Origin: an uncultured Oscillospiraceae bacterium
GTDB taxonomy: Bacteria; Bacillota; Clostridia; Oscillospirales; Acutalibacteraceae
Direction of reading: 5' to 3'
Length of the DNA: 13,866 bases
Assembly (NCBI GenBank): GCA_910587835.1
Contig: CAJUNQ010000067.1
Location: 1-13,866, forward strand
Shown: piece after piece, positions 1 through 7,900 of the stretch
Layout: every line of letters begins with the position of its first letter
Position numbering within the stretch: the stretch's first letter is position 1
Translations under genes and position numbers: made by a program
The notes under the pieces: generated by a model
What the model saw: the letters and a program-made list of their open reading frames with translations, nothing else
Told to the model about the DNA's origin: nothing
Database searches by the model: none

Positions 1-1
1 C

Positions 2-2374
2 GAGAGAGTGGCGGAAGCTGCGCCCCAACGGCCTGTCAGTCATGGGGAGCCGGTGGGAGAGTATCGCGAAGGACCTCAGCAGGTGCCGGTACGTTCGCAG
101 AGTGAGAGTGCGGTAGAGGCTGCGCCCCAGCGGCCTGTCAGCCATGGGCAGCCGGTGGGAGAGTATCGCGAAGGACCTCAGCAGGTGCCGGTACGTTCGC
201 AGAGTGAGAGTGCGGTAGAGGCTGCGCCCCAGCAGGTTGCCGATTATGGGGAGCCGGTGAGGGAGTACAGCGAGGGGCCGCAGCGGGTCCCGGCGCGTCA
301 GCAGGGGGCGGTGGAGCCCCAGAAGACCCGGGAGATTACCCGGGAGGAGCTGGACGCTGCCCGGGGGGCAGGCGTGCCCCAGGACCGGCGGCCGCCTCAG
401 CCCCCGCCCCGGCCGGTGCAGGAGGTGCCCTATGTGGACAGCATCTTCCAGTACCGCTCCCGGAATATTCCCACCCATATCATCAACGCGGACGCTTTGC
501 AGAGCGCGCTGCTCTCTGAGGCGGAGAGCCTGCAGCGGGCCAGGGACGCCATGGAGGCCAAGCAGGCCCCCCGCCGCCGGGTGCGGAAAAAGCCCCCGGA
601 GGAGGAGCTGCCGCCTGAGCCCCCCCGGAGCGCGGAGGCTGGGGAGTCCATTGACGACTACACCGGGCCGGAGGACGCCCGGTCCATTTCCAACGACCTG
701 CGGGGGGAGATGCACGCCCTCTCTCTGCGGATGATGATTACCGGGGTGTGCACGGTGCTGCTGGCCCTGGTGAGTTTGGTGTGCCGCAGCAGGCTGGACC
801 CTAAGGGCTCGGACGCCTGGCCTCTGGCCTATGCAATACTGACGCTGGTGTTTTTGGTGGTGGCAGTGGGTATTTGCGGCAAGACTGTGGGCAATGGTCT
901 CAAGGCCCTGTTCTCGGCCCAGGCCAACGCGGACAGCGGCGTGTCGATTGCGGCGGCGGCAGCGTTGGTGCAGTCGGTAAGCGCAATCTTCTTCCGTCAG
1001 GAGCTGGCCGAGGGAGGCCTTCACCTGTATGCGGTGGTGGCTGCGGCCCTGCTGTTTGTCAACACCATTGGCAAGCTGACCTTGGTTCGCCGTATTCACA
1101 GTAATTTCCGCTTCCTTACCTCTCGGGAGGACAAGTTTGCGGTGCGGTTGTTTGAGGACTACAATACCTCGCTGAAAATGACTAAGGACTGTGTGGCGGA
1201 AAAGCCCCTGATTGCTTACCAGTGCAAGACGGGATTTTTGAAGCGTTTTCTGGAGCTCTCTTATAAGCCCGACCCCTCGGAGGCTTCCTCTCAGGTGCTG
1301 GCTCCTTTGGGGCTGATTTGCTCGCTGTTGCTGTGTATTGCCTGCCTGCTGATTACCAAGAACGTGCCCAGCTCCATCGGCGCTTTTACCGCCGCCTGCT
1401 GCGCCTGTGTGGCGGCGGGGAATATGCTCTCGGTAAACCTGCCGGTGAGCAGTATGTGTAAGACTGTGCGCAGGGCCGGCGGCATGGTGGTGGGCTATGA
1501 GGCTGTGGAGCGGCTGGGCGATGTGAACGCGGTAATCGCGGACGCGGGGGAGCTGTTCCCCACCGGCACGGTGACTTTGAACGGCATCAAAACCTTTGGC
1601 AGCCGGGCCGTGGCAGAGGACGCGATTATGGCGGCTTCCGCTTTGACCCGGGAAATGGGCGGTCCCTTGACCGGGGTGTTCGACCAGGTGATCAGCGAGA
1701 ACGAGGACGCGCTGCCCTTGGTGGAGAAGGTGGCCTATGAGTCTGGCGCAGGCATTGTGGGCCGGGTGGATGGGAAGACCATCTATATCGGCAACCGGGG
1801 TTTGCTGATTAATCACCGGCTGGAAGCCCCCTCTCGGGAGGAGGAGACCCAGTATGCCTCGGGGAACAAGAATTTGATTTATATTGCGGTGGACGCCCAG
1901 GTGGCGGCGCTGCTGGTGCTCAGCTATGCGGCGGACCGCCGCAGAAAGAACGAGCTGCAGCGGTTGGAGGACAGCGGCATCAGCGTGCTGGTGCGCACCA
2001 CAGACCCCAACGTGACGGTGGGGCTGGTGTCCCGGCTGTTTGGGGTGGACTCGGCCAGTGTGGGCGTGTTGGACGGCTCGCTGGGAGAGACGGCCCAGAA
2101 GCTGACCGGGGAGAATGTGCCCCGGGCGGACGCTGTTGCGGCTACAAAGGGCCGGATGGAGTCCATGATGAGCCTGATTGCGGCCTGTGTGGAGCAGAAG
2201 CGCACAGTGGGCATGCTGGTGGCTGTGCAGACAGCGGCGGTGATTATGGGCTTTGTGCTGGTGGCGGCGGTGGCCTGCTTTGGCGGGGCAACCCAGCTGT
2301 CCGCGCTGATTCTGATTGGGTTCCAGGCGCTTTTTGTGGGGCTTCTGACCATTATCCCACGCTTCCGCCGGTGA
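2..2374 (+). CDS. Degenerate P1B-type ATPase-like membrane protein (5' truncated)
   Basis: The reading frame is open to the left edge, and the GTG at 8 sits inside a repeat array with no ribosome-binding site, so the true start lies upstream; residues here count from that GTG. Residues 3-104 are three 34-residue Pro/Gln/Glu-rich repeats, followed by a charged, proline-rich, probably disordered linker to about 235. Eight hydrophobic segments follow at about 242-262, 270-290, 311-330, 338-358, 430-450, 456-477, 734-758 and 764-784, the 4+2+2 order of heavy-metal P-type ATPases. ACCAC (463-467) sits where the CPC metal site would be. The stretch around D512 (DAGELFPTG) aligns with DKTGT, residues 582-596 (GIVGRVDGKTIYIGN) resemble the nucleotide domain, and TTDPN (664-668) stands where TGDN would be. 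DKTGT, TGE, HP and GDGxND are all missing. I infer a pseudoenzyme that no longer pumps ions; its role is unknown. A terminator follows, so this is the last gene of its transcript. Confidence 0.75.
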   Translation, partial: ERVAEAAPQRPVSHGEPVGEYREGPQQVPVRSQSESAVEAAPQRPVSHGQPVGEYREGPQQVPVRSQSESAVEAAPQQVADYGEPVREYSEGPQRVPARQQGAVEPQKTREITREELDAARGAGVPQDRRPPQPPPRPVQEVPYVDSIFQYRSRNIPTHIINADALQSALLSEAESLQRARDAMEAKQAPRRRVRKKPPEEELPPEPPRSAEAGESIDDYTGPEDARSISNDLRGEMHALSLRMMITGVCTVLLALVSLVCRSRLDPKGSDAWPLAYAILTLVFLVVAVGICGKTVGNGLKALFSAQANADSGVSIAAAAALVQSVSAIFFRQELAEGGLHLYAVVAAALLFVNTIGKLTLVRRIHSNFRFLTSREDKFAVRLFEDYNTSLKMTKDCVAEKPLIAYQCKTGFLKRFLELSYKPDPSEASSQVLAPLGLICSLLLCIACLLITKNVPSSIGAFTAACCACVAAGNMLSVNLPVSSMCKTVRRAGGMVVGYEAVERLGDVNAVIADAGELFPTGTVTLNGIKTFGSRAVAEDAIMAASALTREMGGPLTGVFDQVISENEDALPLVEKVAYESGAGIVGRVDGKTIYIGNRGLLINHRLEAPSREEETQYASGNKNLIYIAVDAQVAALLVLSYAADRRRKNELQRLEDSGISVLVRTTDPNVTVGLVSRLFGVDSASVGVLDGSLGETAQKLTGENVPRADAVAATKGRMESMMSLIAACVEQKRTVGMLVAVQTAAVIMGFVLVAAVACFGGATQLSALILIGFQALFVGLLTIIPRFRR
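14..319 (+). repeat. Three 102-bp in-frame tandem repeats
   Basis: Units lie at 14-115, 116-217 and 218-319, each encoding 34 residues that begin EAAPQ. Units 1 and 2 differ at only four positions, all in the first 41 bases; their last 61 bases are identical. Unit 3 keeps the opening 15 bases of unit 2 but has diverged beyond that. The bases left of 14 also resemble a repeat junction with a small deletion, so more units probably lie upstream. The array makes the N-terminal, probably disordered, tail of the ATPase-like protein. Confidence 0.9.
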
Positions 2375-2440
2375 CGGCGTTGGGGATTCCCGGAAGGGCT
2401 TCATCAGTCTGGACCGGAGATTTGCCATGACAGATGAAAA

Positions 2441-2494
2441 CAGCCTCTCCTTTCAGCTCATGCTTGTGGGCTGGGCGGGGAGGCTGCTTTTTTT
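2441..2494 (+). terminator. Rho-independent terminator after the ATPase-like gene
   Basis: The outer arms CAGCCTCTCC (2441-2450) and GGGGAGGCTG (2477-2486) pair over 10 bp with one G-U. An inner stem pairs CAGCTCA with TGGGCTG, also with one G-U. A C and seven T residues follow (2488-2494), and four A residues precede it. The hairpin ends the upstream transcript before the next promoter. Confidence 0.85.
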
Positions 2495-2587
2495 GAGACT
2501 GGCCGGGGTCTGTACTGCTGGGGAGGGAGATGATTTTACTTTCACCTGATTCATGCAAAACTCTTTCTGATAAATCAAAAAAATGTG

Positions 2588-2616
2588 TTGAAATCCTCGG
2601 TCAGATGGTTTATAAT
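2588..2616 (+). promoter_or_regulatory. Sigma-A promoter of the EF-G-like gene
   Basis: TTGAAA (2588-2593), a 17-bp spacer and a perfect TATAAT (2611-2616). Transcription should start near 2623, about 90 nt before the ATG at 2714. The promoter lies within an upstream in-frame extension of the ORF (GTG at 2585), which rules that extension out as coding. Confidence 0.85.
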
Positions 2617-2698
2617 TAGAGTATGCCTTGTGAAGAAACTTGTGCAAATTCAATATTGCCCGGCTTGGGTCCTTGTCAGTTTTGCCCAGTGCCCCGGG

Positions 2699-2705
2699 GA
2701 AAGGA
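2699..2705 (+). promoter_or_regulatory. Ribosome-binding site deciding the EF-G-like start
   Basis: GAAAGGA lies 8 nt before the ATG at 2714. With the promoter position, it fixes the start there rather than at the in-frame GTG at 2585. Confidence 0.7.
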
Positions 2706-2713
2706 TACCCATC

Positions 2714-4783
2714 ATGAACCAGTATCAGGAAAAAAATATCATCAACCTGGCTGTGGCCGGCCACGGCGGCGCAGGCAAAACCACACTCAGCGAGGCAATG
2801 CTGTACCTGGCAGGCGCTTCTGACCGCCGTGGCAAAGTGGGAGACGGCAACACGATTTGCGACTATGACCCTGAGGAGATTCGCCGCAAGGCCTCGATTG
2901 CCGCTGCGGTAGCCCCTTTGGAGTGGAAGGGCAAGAAGATTAACCTGCTGGATGCCCCTGGCTTTTTTGACTTTGAGGGGGGCATGTGCGAGGCCATGCG
3001 CGCCGCTGACACTGCGCTGATCGTGGTTTCTGGCAAGGACGGCCCCTCGGTGGGCACCGAAAAGGCGGTGGCTGCCGCAGAAAAGCGCAATTTGGCGAAG
3101 ATTTTCTTTGTCAACGGGCTGTGTGACGAGAGCGCCCGGTTCTATCGGGTGTTTGAGGACCTGAAAGCCCAGTTTGGCCCCTCTGTCTGCCCGGTGGTGG
3201 TGCCCTTTATTGAGGGGGACCAGGCGAACATATATGTAAATCTGTTGGAGTACCGGGCCTATGACTACTCTGGCGGCAAGCCCGTGCCTGTGGCCATTCC
3301 CGACATGGGCGACCGGCTTGAGGGGCTGCGCACTGCCATTTGCGAGGCAGTGGCTGAGACCGACGACGCTCTGTTTGAGAAGTATTTTGCCGGAGAGGAG
3401 TTTACCCCTGAGGAGGTTATTGTGGGCGTGAGCAAGGGCGTTAAGTCTGGGGCTATTACCCCGGTGTTCTGCGGCGACGCCATGCTGATGCGGGGCATGG
3501 AGCAGTTTATGGACGGCCTTGCCTGGCTGGCGCCCTCTGCCGCAGACCATGCCGGTGAGATTGGCGTGGACCCGGACGGCAACCCGGTGGAGATCAGCGT
3601 CAGCAGCGACGGGGCCGCGGCCGCCATCGTGTTCAAGACTGTAGCCGACCCCTTTATCGGCAAGCTTTCTTATATCAAGGTCATAGCGGGCAAGATCTCC
3701 ACCGAGTCCCAGCTGGTGAACATGCGCACCGGCACGGCGGAGCGTGTGGGCAAGACGGTGATGCTCACAGGCAAGAAGCAGGAAGACGTGAAATATATTG
3801 GCGCGGGGGACATTGGCGCGGTGCCCAAGCTCACCACCACCAACACCGGCGATACCCTGTGCGCGCCCACCCGCAAGGTCACCTTGGAGGGTGTGGACTA
3901 CCCCGGCGCGGCCCTGTCTATGGCTATCGTGCCCAAAAAGAAGGGGGAGGAGGACAAGGTGGCCCAGGGGATGCTGCGCCTTTCGGAGGAGGACCCCACC
4001 CTGCATTTCTCCACCAACAACGAGACCCATGAGCTGGTGATCAGCGGCCTGGGCGAGCAGCACCTGGACGTGGCGGTGACAAAGCTCAAGACCAAGTTCG
4101 GGGTGGAGGTCACCCTGCAGGACCCCAAGGTGCCCTACCGGGAGACCATACGCAAGACGGTGCAGGTGCAGGGCCGCCACAAAAAGCAGACCGGCGGTCA
4201 TGGGCAGTTTGGCGATGTGTGGATCGAGTTCTCTCCCTGCGACAGCGAGGGCTTGGAGTTTGGCGAGCGCGTGGTGGGCGGCTCGGTGCCCAAGGGCTTC
4301 TTCCCTGCAGTGGAAAAGGGCCTGCGGGAGTGCATTGTCAAGGGGCCGCTGGCAGGCTACCCGGTGGTGGGGCTGTCTGCGGTGCTGTATGATGGGTCTT
4401 ACCACCCGGTGGACTCCTCTGAAATGGCCTTTAAGACTGCTGCCAGCCTGGCCTATAAGGCGGGCATGCCCAAGGCCGGGCCTGTGCTGTTGGAGCCCAT
4501 TGGCCACCTGAAAGCCACGGTGCCTGACGCCAACATGGGCGATGTGATGGGCGAGGTGAACAAACGCCGGGGCCGGGTGCTGGGCATGGAGCCTGCCGGA
4601 GCCGGCCGCCAGACTGTGGACGCGGAGGCGCCGATGGCAGAGATGCACGACTTCTCGACCTTTGTGCGGCAGAGCACCCAGGGGCGCGGCAGCTTTAGCT
4701 TTGAGTTTGAGCGCTATGAGGAGGCCCCTGCCAATGTGGCCCAGAAGGTGATCGAGCAGGCCAAGGCGGAGAATGGTGATTGA
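2714..4783 (+). CDS. Elongation factor G-like translational GTPase (EF-G paralogue)
   Basis: The 689-residue length and five-domain order match EF-G, the ribosomal translocase; this looks like the FusA2/EF-G2 type of paralogue rather than the str-operon fusA. Visible G-domain motifs are the P-loop GHGGAGKT (16-23), a switch-I-like RRKASI (57-62) and DAPGF (80-84, where EF-G has DTPGH). The NKxD specificity motif is replaced by NGLCD (134-138). Domains II and III span about 300-475. Domain IV (about 478-598) keeps the loop HKKQTGGHGQFG (489-500) and the tip YHPVDSSEMAF (563-573), the part that enters the decoding site; domain V ends near 680. It is a single-gene unit with its own promoter and terminator. 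Ribosome binding is likely from domain IV. Whether it translocates, recycles or responds to stress cannot be told. The family call is firm; the sub-type is inference. Confidence 0.9.
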   Translation: MNQYQEKNIINLAVAGHGGAGKTTLSEAMLYLAGASDRRGKVGDGNTICDYDPEEIRRKASIAAAVAPLEWKGKKINLLDAPGFFDFEGGMCEAMRAADTALIVVSGKDGPSVGTEKAVAAAEKRNLAKIFFVNGLCDESARFYRVFEDLKAQFGPSVCPVVVPFIEGDQANIYVNLLEYRAYDYSGGKPVPVAIPDMGDRLEGLRTAICEAVAETDDALFEKYFAGEEFTPEEVIVGVSKGVKSGAITPVFCGDAMLMRGMEQFMDGLAWLAPSAADHAGEIGVDPDGNPVEISVSSDGAAAAIVFKTVADPFIGKLSYIKVIAGKISTESQLVNMRTGTAERVGKTVMLTGKKQEDVKYIGAGDIGAVPKLTTTNTGDTLCAPTRKVTLEGVDYPGAALSMAIVPKKKGEEDKVAQGMLRLSEEDPTLHFSTNNETHELVISGLGEQHLDVAVTKLKTKFGVEVTLQDPKVPYRETIRKTVQVQGRHKKQTGGHGQFGDVWIEFSPCDSEGLEFGERVVGGSVPKGFFPAVEKGLRECIVKGPLAGYPVVGLSAVLYDGSYHPVDSSEMAFKTAASLAYKAGMPKAGPVLLEPIGHLKATVPDANMGDVMGEVNKRRGRVLGMEPAGAGRQTVDAEAPMAEMHDFSTFVRQSTQGRGSFSFEFERYEEAPANVAQKVIEQAKAENGD

Positions 4784-4809
4784 GTTATTGAACAGGTAAC
4801 GAAGGATAG

Positions 4810-4843
4810 AAAAGGCCTTTCCCTTTTGGGGAGAGGCCTTTTT
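4810..4843. terminator. Terminator after the EF-G-like gene, probably bidirectional
   Basis: AAAAGGCCT (4810-4818) pairs perfectly with AGGCCTTTT (4834-4842), with further TCCC/GGGA pairing inside and a T run to 4843. The A-rich left arm gives a T run on the minus strand as well, so it can also stop transcription arriving from the SLH gene. Confidence 0.85.
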
Positions 4844-4858
4844 GATCGAGGGGATAGG

Positions 4859-4891
4859 AAGCGCCCCCCAGAGGGAGTCTGGGGGGCGCTT
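4859..4891. terminator. GC-rich hairpin, second convergent terminator
   Basis: A perfect 14-bp stem pairs AAGCGCCCCCCAGA (4859-4872) with TCTGGGGGGCGCTT (4878-4891) around a GGGAG loop. It begins 17 bp past the SLH gene's stop codon. The T tract is short on both strands, so it probably works together with the hairpin at 4810-4843. Confidence 0.75.
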
Positions 4892-4908
4892 TGCTTACTT
4901 AGACGGGC

Positions 4909-7900
4909 TTATGAATCGGTTCGGGCATCCCAGTTTTTGGGGACGCTAACTTCAATGACTTTCTCTTTATCGCCGGTGGGATTACTGGGGTCAATTGGTA
5001 CTTCTTTTACCGAGATGGTAATGGAAAGGGGCGTTTTCTCGTTCTTATCTGCCGAACCAAGCCGGTTATTGTTCCAGTCACACAAGTTGCGGTCAAAGGA
5101 AATGTCAATTCTTGTGGTTCCAGTTGATACCGGTACGTCCGTGAAAGAGAATACCATACTGTTTACAGCTGTTATGGTGTTCCCATCGGCAGCGGGGCGG
5201 ACAACATCTACACCAGTGGAGCTAATATACTCGATTAGGCCGGGATAAATATCAATGGTTTTATCTGTGGGTCCAGGCTTGGCGGTACCTTCCTTCGTAA
5301 TAACTACCTGTTTTGGATCACCAGAGCCAGCAAACCAGTATAGGTTTTCGTCAAACCGCAACTGCAAAGTGCCTTGAATTTTGTCGCCAACAATACTCAA
5401 ACCATTGGGTGCGCAGAAAGTGACCATAGGATGCTGGTTATCCGTCATAATGACCGGGTAGATGGCGCGGAAGCCATCGTCAGAGGCCTGACCGCCGGCG
5501 ATGGTGGCCGGGGTATTGCCCACTGCCAGGAAGTAGTAGTTGGTGGCGGGGCTCAGGGTGTTGTTCTGATTGGTATTGACCAGTTGGCTGCCATTGGCTT
5601 GGTTGATGGTTACGCTGCCGGACCCGGCGCTGGAAGTATCGGAGCCGCCGCTGGCCGCATTACGGATGTAGGCAGCTACCTCGGATTTATAGGTAGGCAG
5701 GGCGAACAGGTCGAACAAGCTGCCTGCCGAGGTGCTGGTGGTATTGCCCTCTACGTTTTCGCACAGAGCATCGATGACGCGGAATTTCTTTTTAGTGGAA
5801 TCGTTGGGATCGTCGGTATTCCGCAGATACCGATCGATACGTTCTTGGTCTCCAGCAAATTTCTCTTTCAGCTTCTCTATCCCTGCGGTTCCAATAGCGT
5901 CTGTAAAGGGGGCGGTGAGCAGGGAGTTCATGGAGCTGCCTGTGTCGGGGATGACCAGCCACTTGATGTCAGCCTTTTCGGTGCTGTTTACGGTGACCAG
6001 GGAGCCGTCCCGGTTGAGGGTGATGATGGGGCGGCTGGTCTCTTTGGTGGTGAACTGGTAGACCTTTACCTCAGAGAGGATATTGGACCCGCCCTGCGTG
6101 ACCAGGTAGACGTAATACTTGGTTTCGGGGGAGAGGCCGGTGATGTTGACCAGCGTGGGGGCGGCACCTGCCGAGGAGCTACCGGAAATCAGTTCGTCCG
6201 GGGGAAGGCCTGCCTCGCTGGGGTTGAACACGGTCCGGGAGCTGGGGAAGGAGAAGTAATAATTATCTCTATCCTGCTCATCGGGGTTGGTGTTGAGTGT
6301 CTTGCCGTTATACTCGTACTGGCCAGGGACTGGACCGGTAACGTTATCTGGGGCAAGGTCGCCTTTCGTATCGACCAGACAGCCTGCACCGCTGGTAGCA
6401 ATATGCTTAATCTTATTGTCGTTGACAGTAAACTCGCCGTCTCGGGGAGCCAGCGCGGCGGTGCCATCCTCATATACAGGCGAGATAATGTAGTAGACCA
6501 TGCCCGCAGGCTGAGTGGTGAACGACATAGTCACGCCTGTGTCAGTGGGGGTGAACTGGGGTGACTTGTTGATAAACTGGGGCGGGCGGCTGTCTGTGAA
6601 GGTCCAGGCCAGCTTGCGCTCTTCGTCATCCAAGTTTTTGGGGAAGGTGATGTCCTCAATACCGGCGCGCTTACCCTCTACGATGCTGTCGAAAATGCCG
6701 GGAGAGATGGCCAGGCTGTTGGCCAGCATGTCGAGGGCGCTGCGGGTGCCGGTGAGGAAGGTCACCTGCCCGTTGATGGTCTCGTTAAAGGTGGAGCGGT
6801 CTTCTTTGGTGCCAATGCGCACAAAGTGCAGGGCGTAGTCGTACTTTTCATCGCTGATGTGCTCTTCGTCGGCATCCTCTTGATCGTTCAGGCCGCAGTG
6901 CAGGCCGCCGGTCTGATAGGGCTCGTTGATATTATGAAAGTCTCTGTCGCCCAGGCTGACCACGGTGCTGGCGCCCCGCAGGTCGGTTGCCCCCTGGGGC
7001 ACGTTGATGGAGAGGGTGGGGGCTTTGCCGTCGGCGTCTTTTTTGCCTACCAAAGTCCACGGGGCGTTGGTATCGCCATTTTTGCGGGTGAACAGCATGA
7101 ACTCCACCGAGGTGTCGAACCAGAAGAGCATATCCCAGTATACGCCGTCGGCGGTAGCGCCGGTAGAACTGGGCTTGGCGGTAAAGGAGATGTCGATGGG
7201 GATGTCTTGGGTAGGCTGATTGTCATCGCCCTTGCCCTCTACCGGATTGCCGTCCAGGTCCTGGGCCTGGATGGTTTTATCCACCTGGGTATCCTTTTTG
7301 GAGATGAGCACCTCGGCCGACATAACGGTGAACTCGGGGAGCTGGGTGGTCTTCATGGCGTTGTGGCTCTCCGACTCGTCCGCGATGTTTTTCAGCTGGA
7401 AGTAATAGGAAGCGCCGCTTTCCAGGTTCAGGGCAGAGTCCTGGCTGTCGCCCAGGTTTACAAAGCTGACCACCAGCTTGGCGCCGTCCTTGTACACCCG
7501 CACATTGCGGTAGTCTACGGTCCATTCGGCAGTGGGGTCGCTGGTGCGGGTACGCTCGGGCACAGGCTGGCGGGTGCCGGGGTCGTACATGACGATCATG
7601 TCCCCCAGGGCGTCCACAAAGAGCTTCTCCGCCGCCAGGGTCTCGGAGCTGGTCGCGCTCTGCTTTTTGGCGTCGGCGTAGTTGGTGTACAGATTCAGCA
7701 GGTTGGGGTCCTTATAGGGCTCGCCGGAGCCGCTGGGCTGCTTGTAGCGGATGTCCTCGTTGAAAACCAGGTTGATGGTGGAATCCGCGTAGGGGGTCTC
7801 GGGGCTGTCCTCGGGCACACTCTCAAACTCCTGAGTGGCAGAGGGCGGGGTGGAGTCCAGGGTGTGGGCCGTGAACTTGAGGATGGGGTCCGAGTAGTTC

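Larger units (their letters stand above)
2375..2713. other. Intergenic region between the ATPase-like and EF-G-like genes
   Basis: This 339-bp gap holds a strong terminator (2441-2494), a sigma-A promoter (2588-2616) and an untranslated leader of roughly 90 nt before the ATG at 2714. I see no supported gene in it. A 40-codon ORF at 2427-2549 contains the terminator hairpin and is judged spurious. Confidence 0.7.

Noticed and set aside
8..10. GTG as the start of the ATPase-like gene
   Set aside because: It sits at a repeat junction with the frame open to the edge and no ribosome-binding site. The gene is better treated as truncated at its 5' end.
2427..2549. 40-codon plus-strand ORF (starts MTDENSLSFQL) with a GGAG 7 nt upstream
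   Set aside because: Its body is the terminator hairpin and T tract of the upstream gene, and it lies before the next promoter. No independent support for translation.
2453..4648. 731-codon minus-strand open frame opposite the EF-G-like gene
   Set aside because: It is antisense to a clearly conserved EF-G sequence, has a His/Leu/Gly-rich composition with no recognisable domain, and runs into the terminator at 2441-2494.
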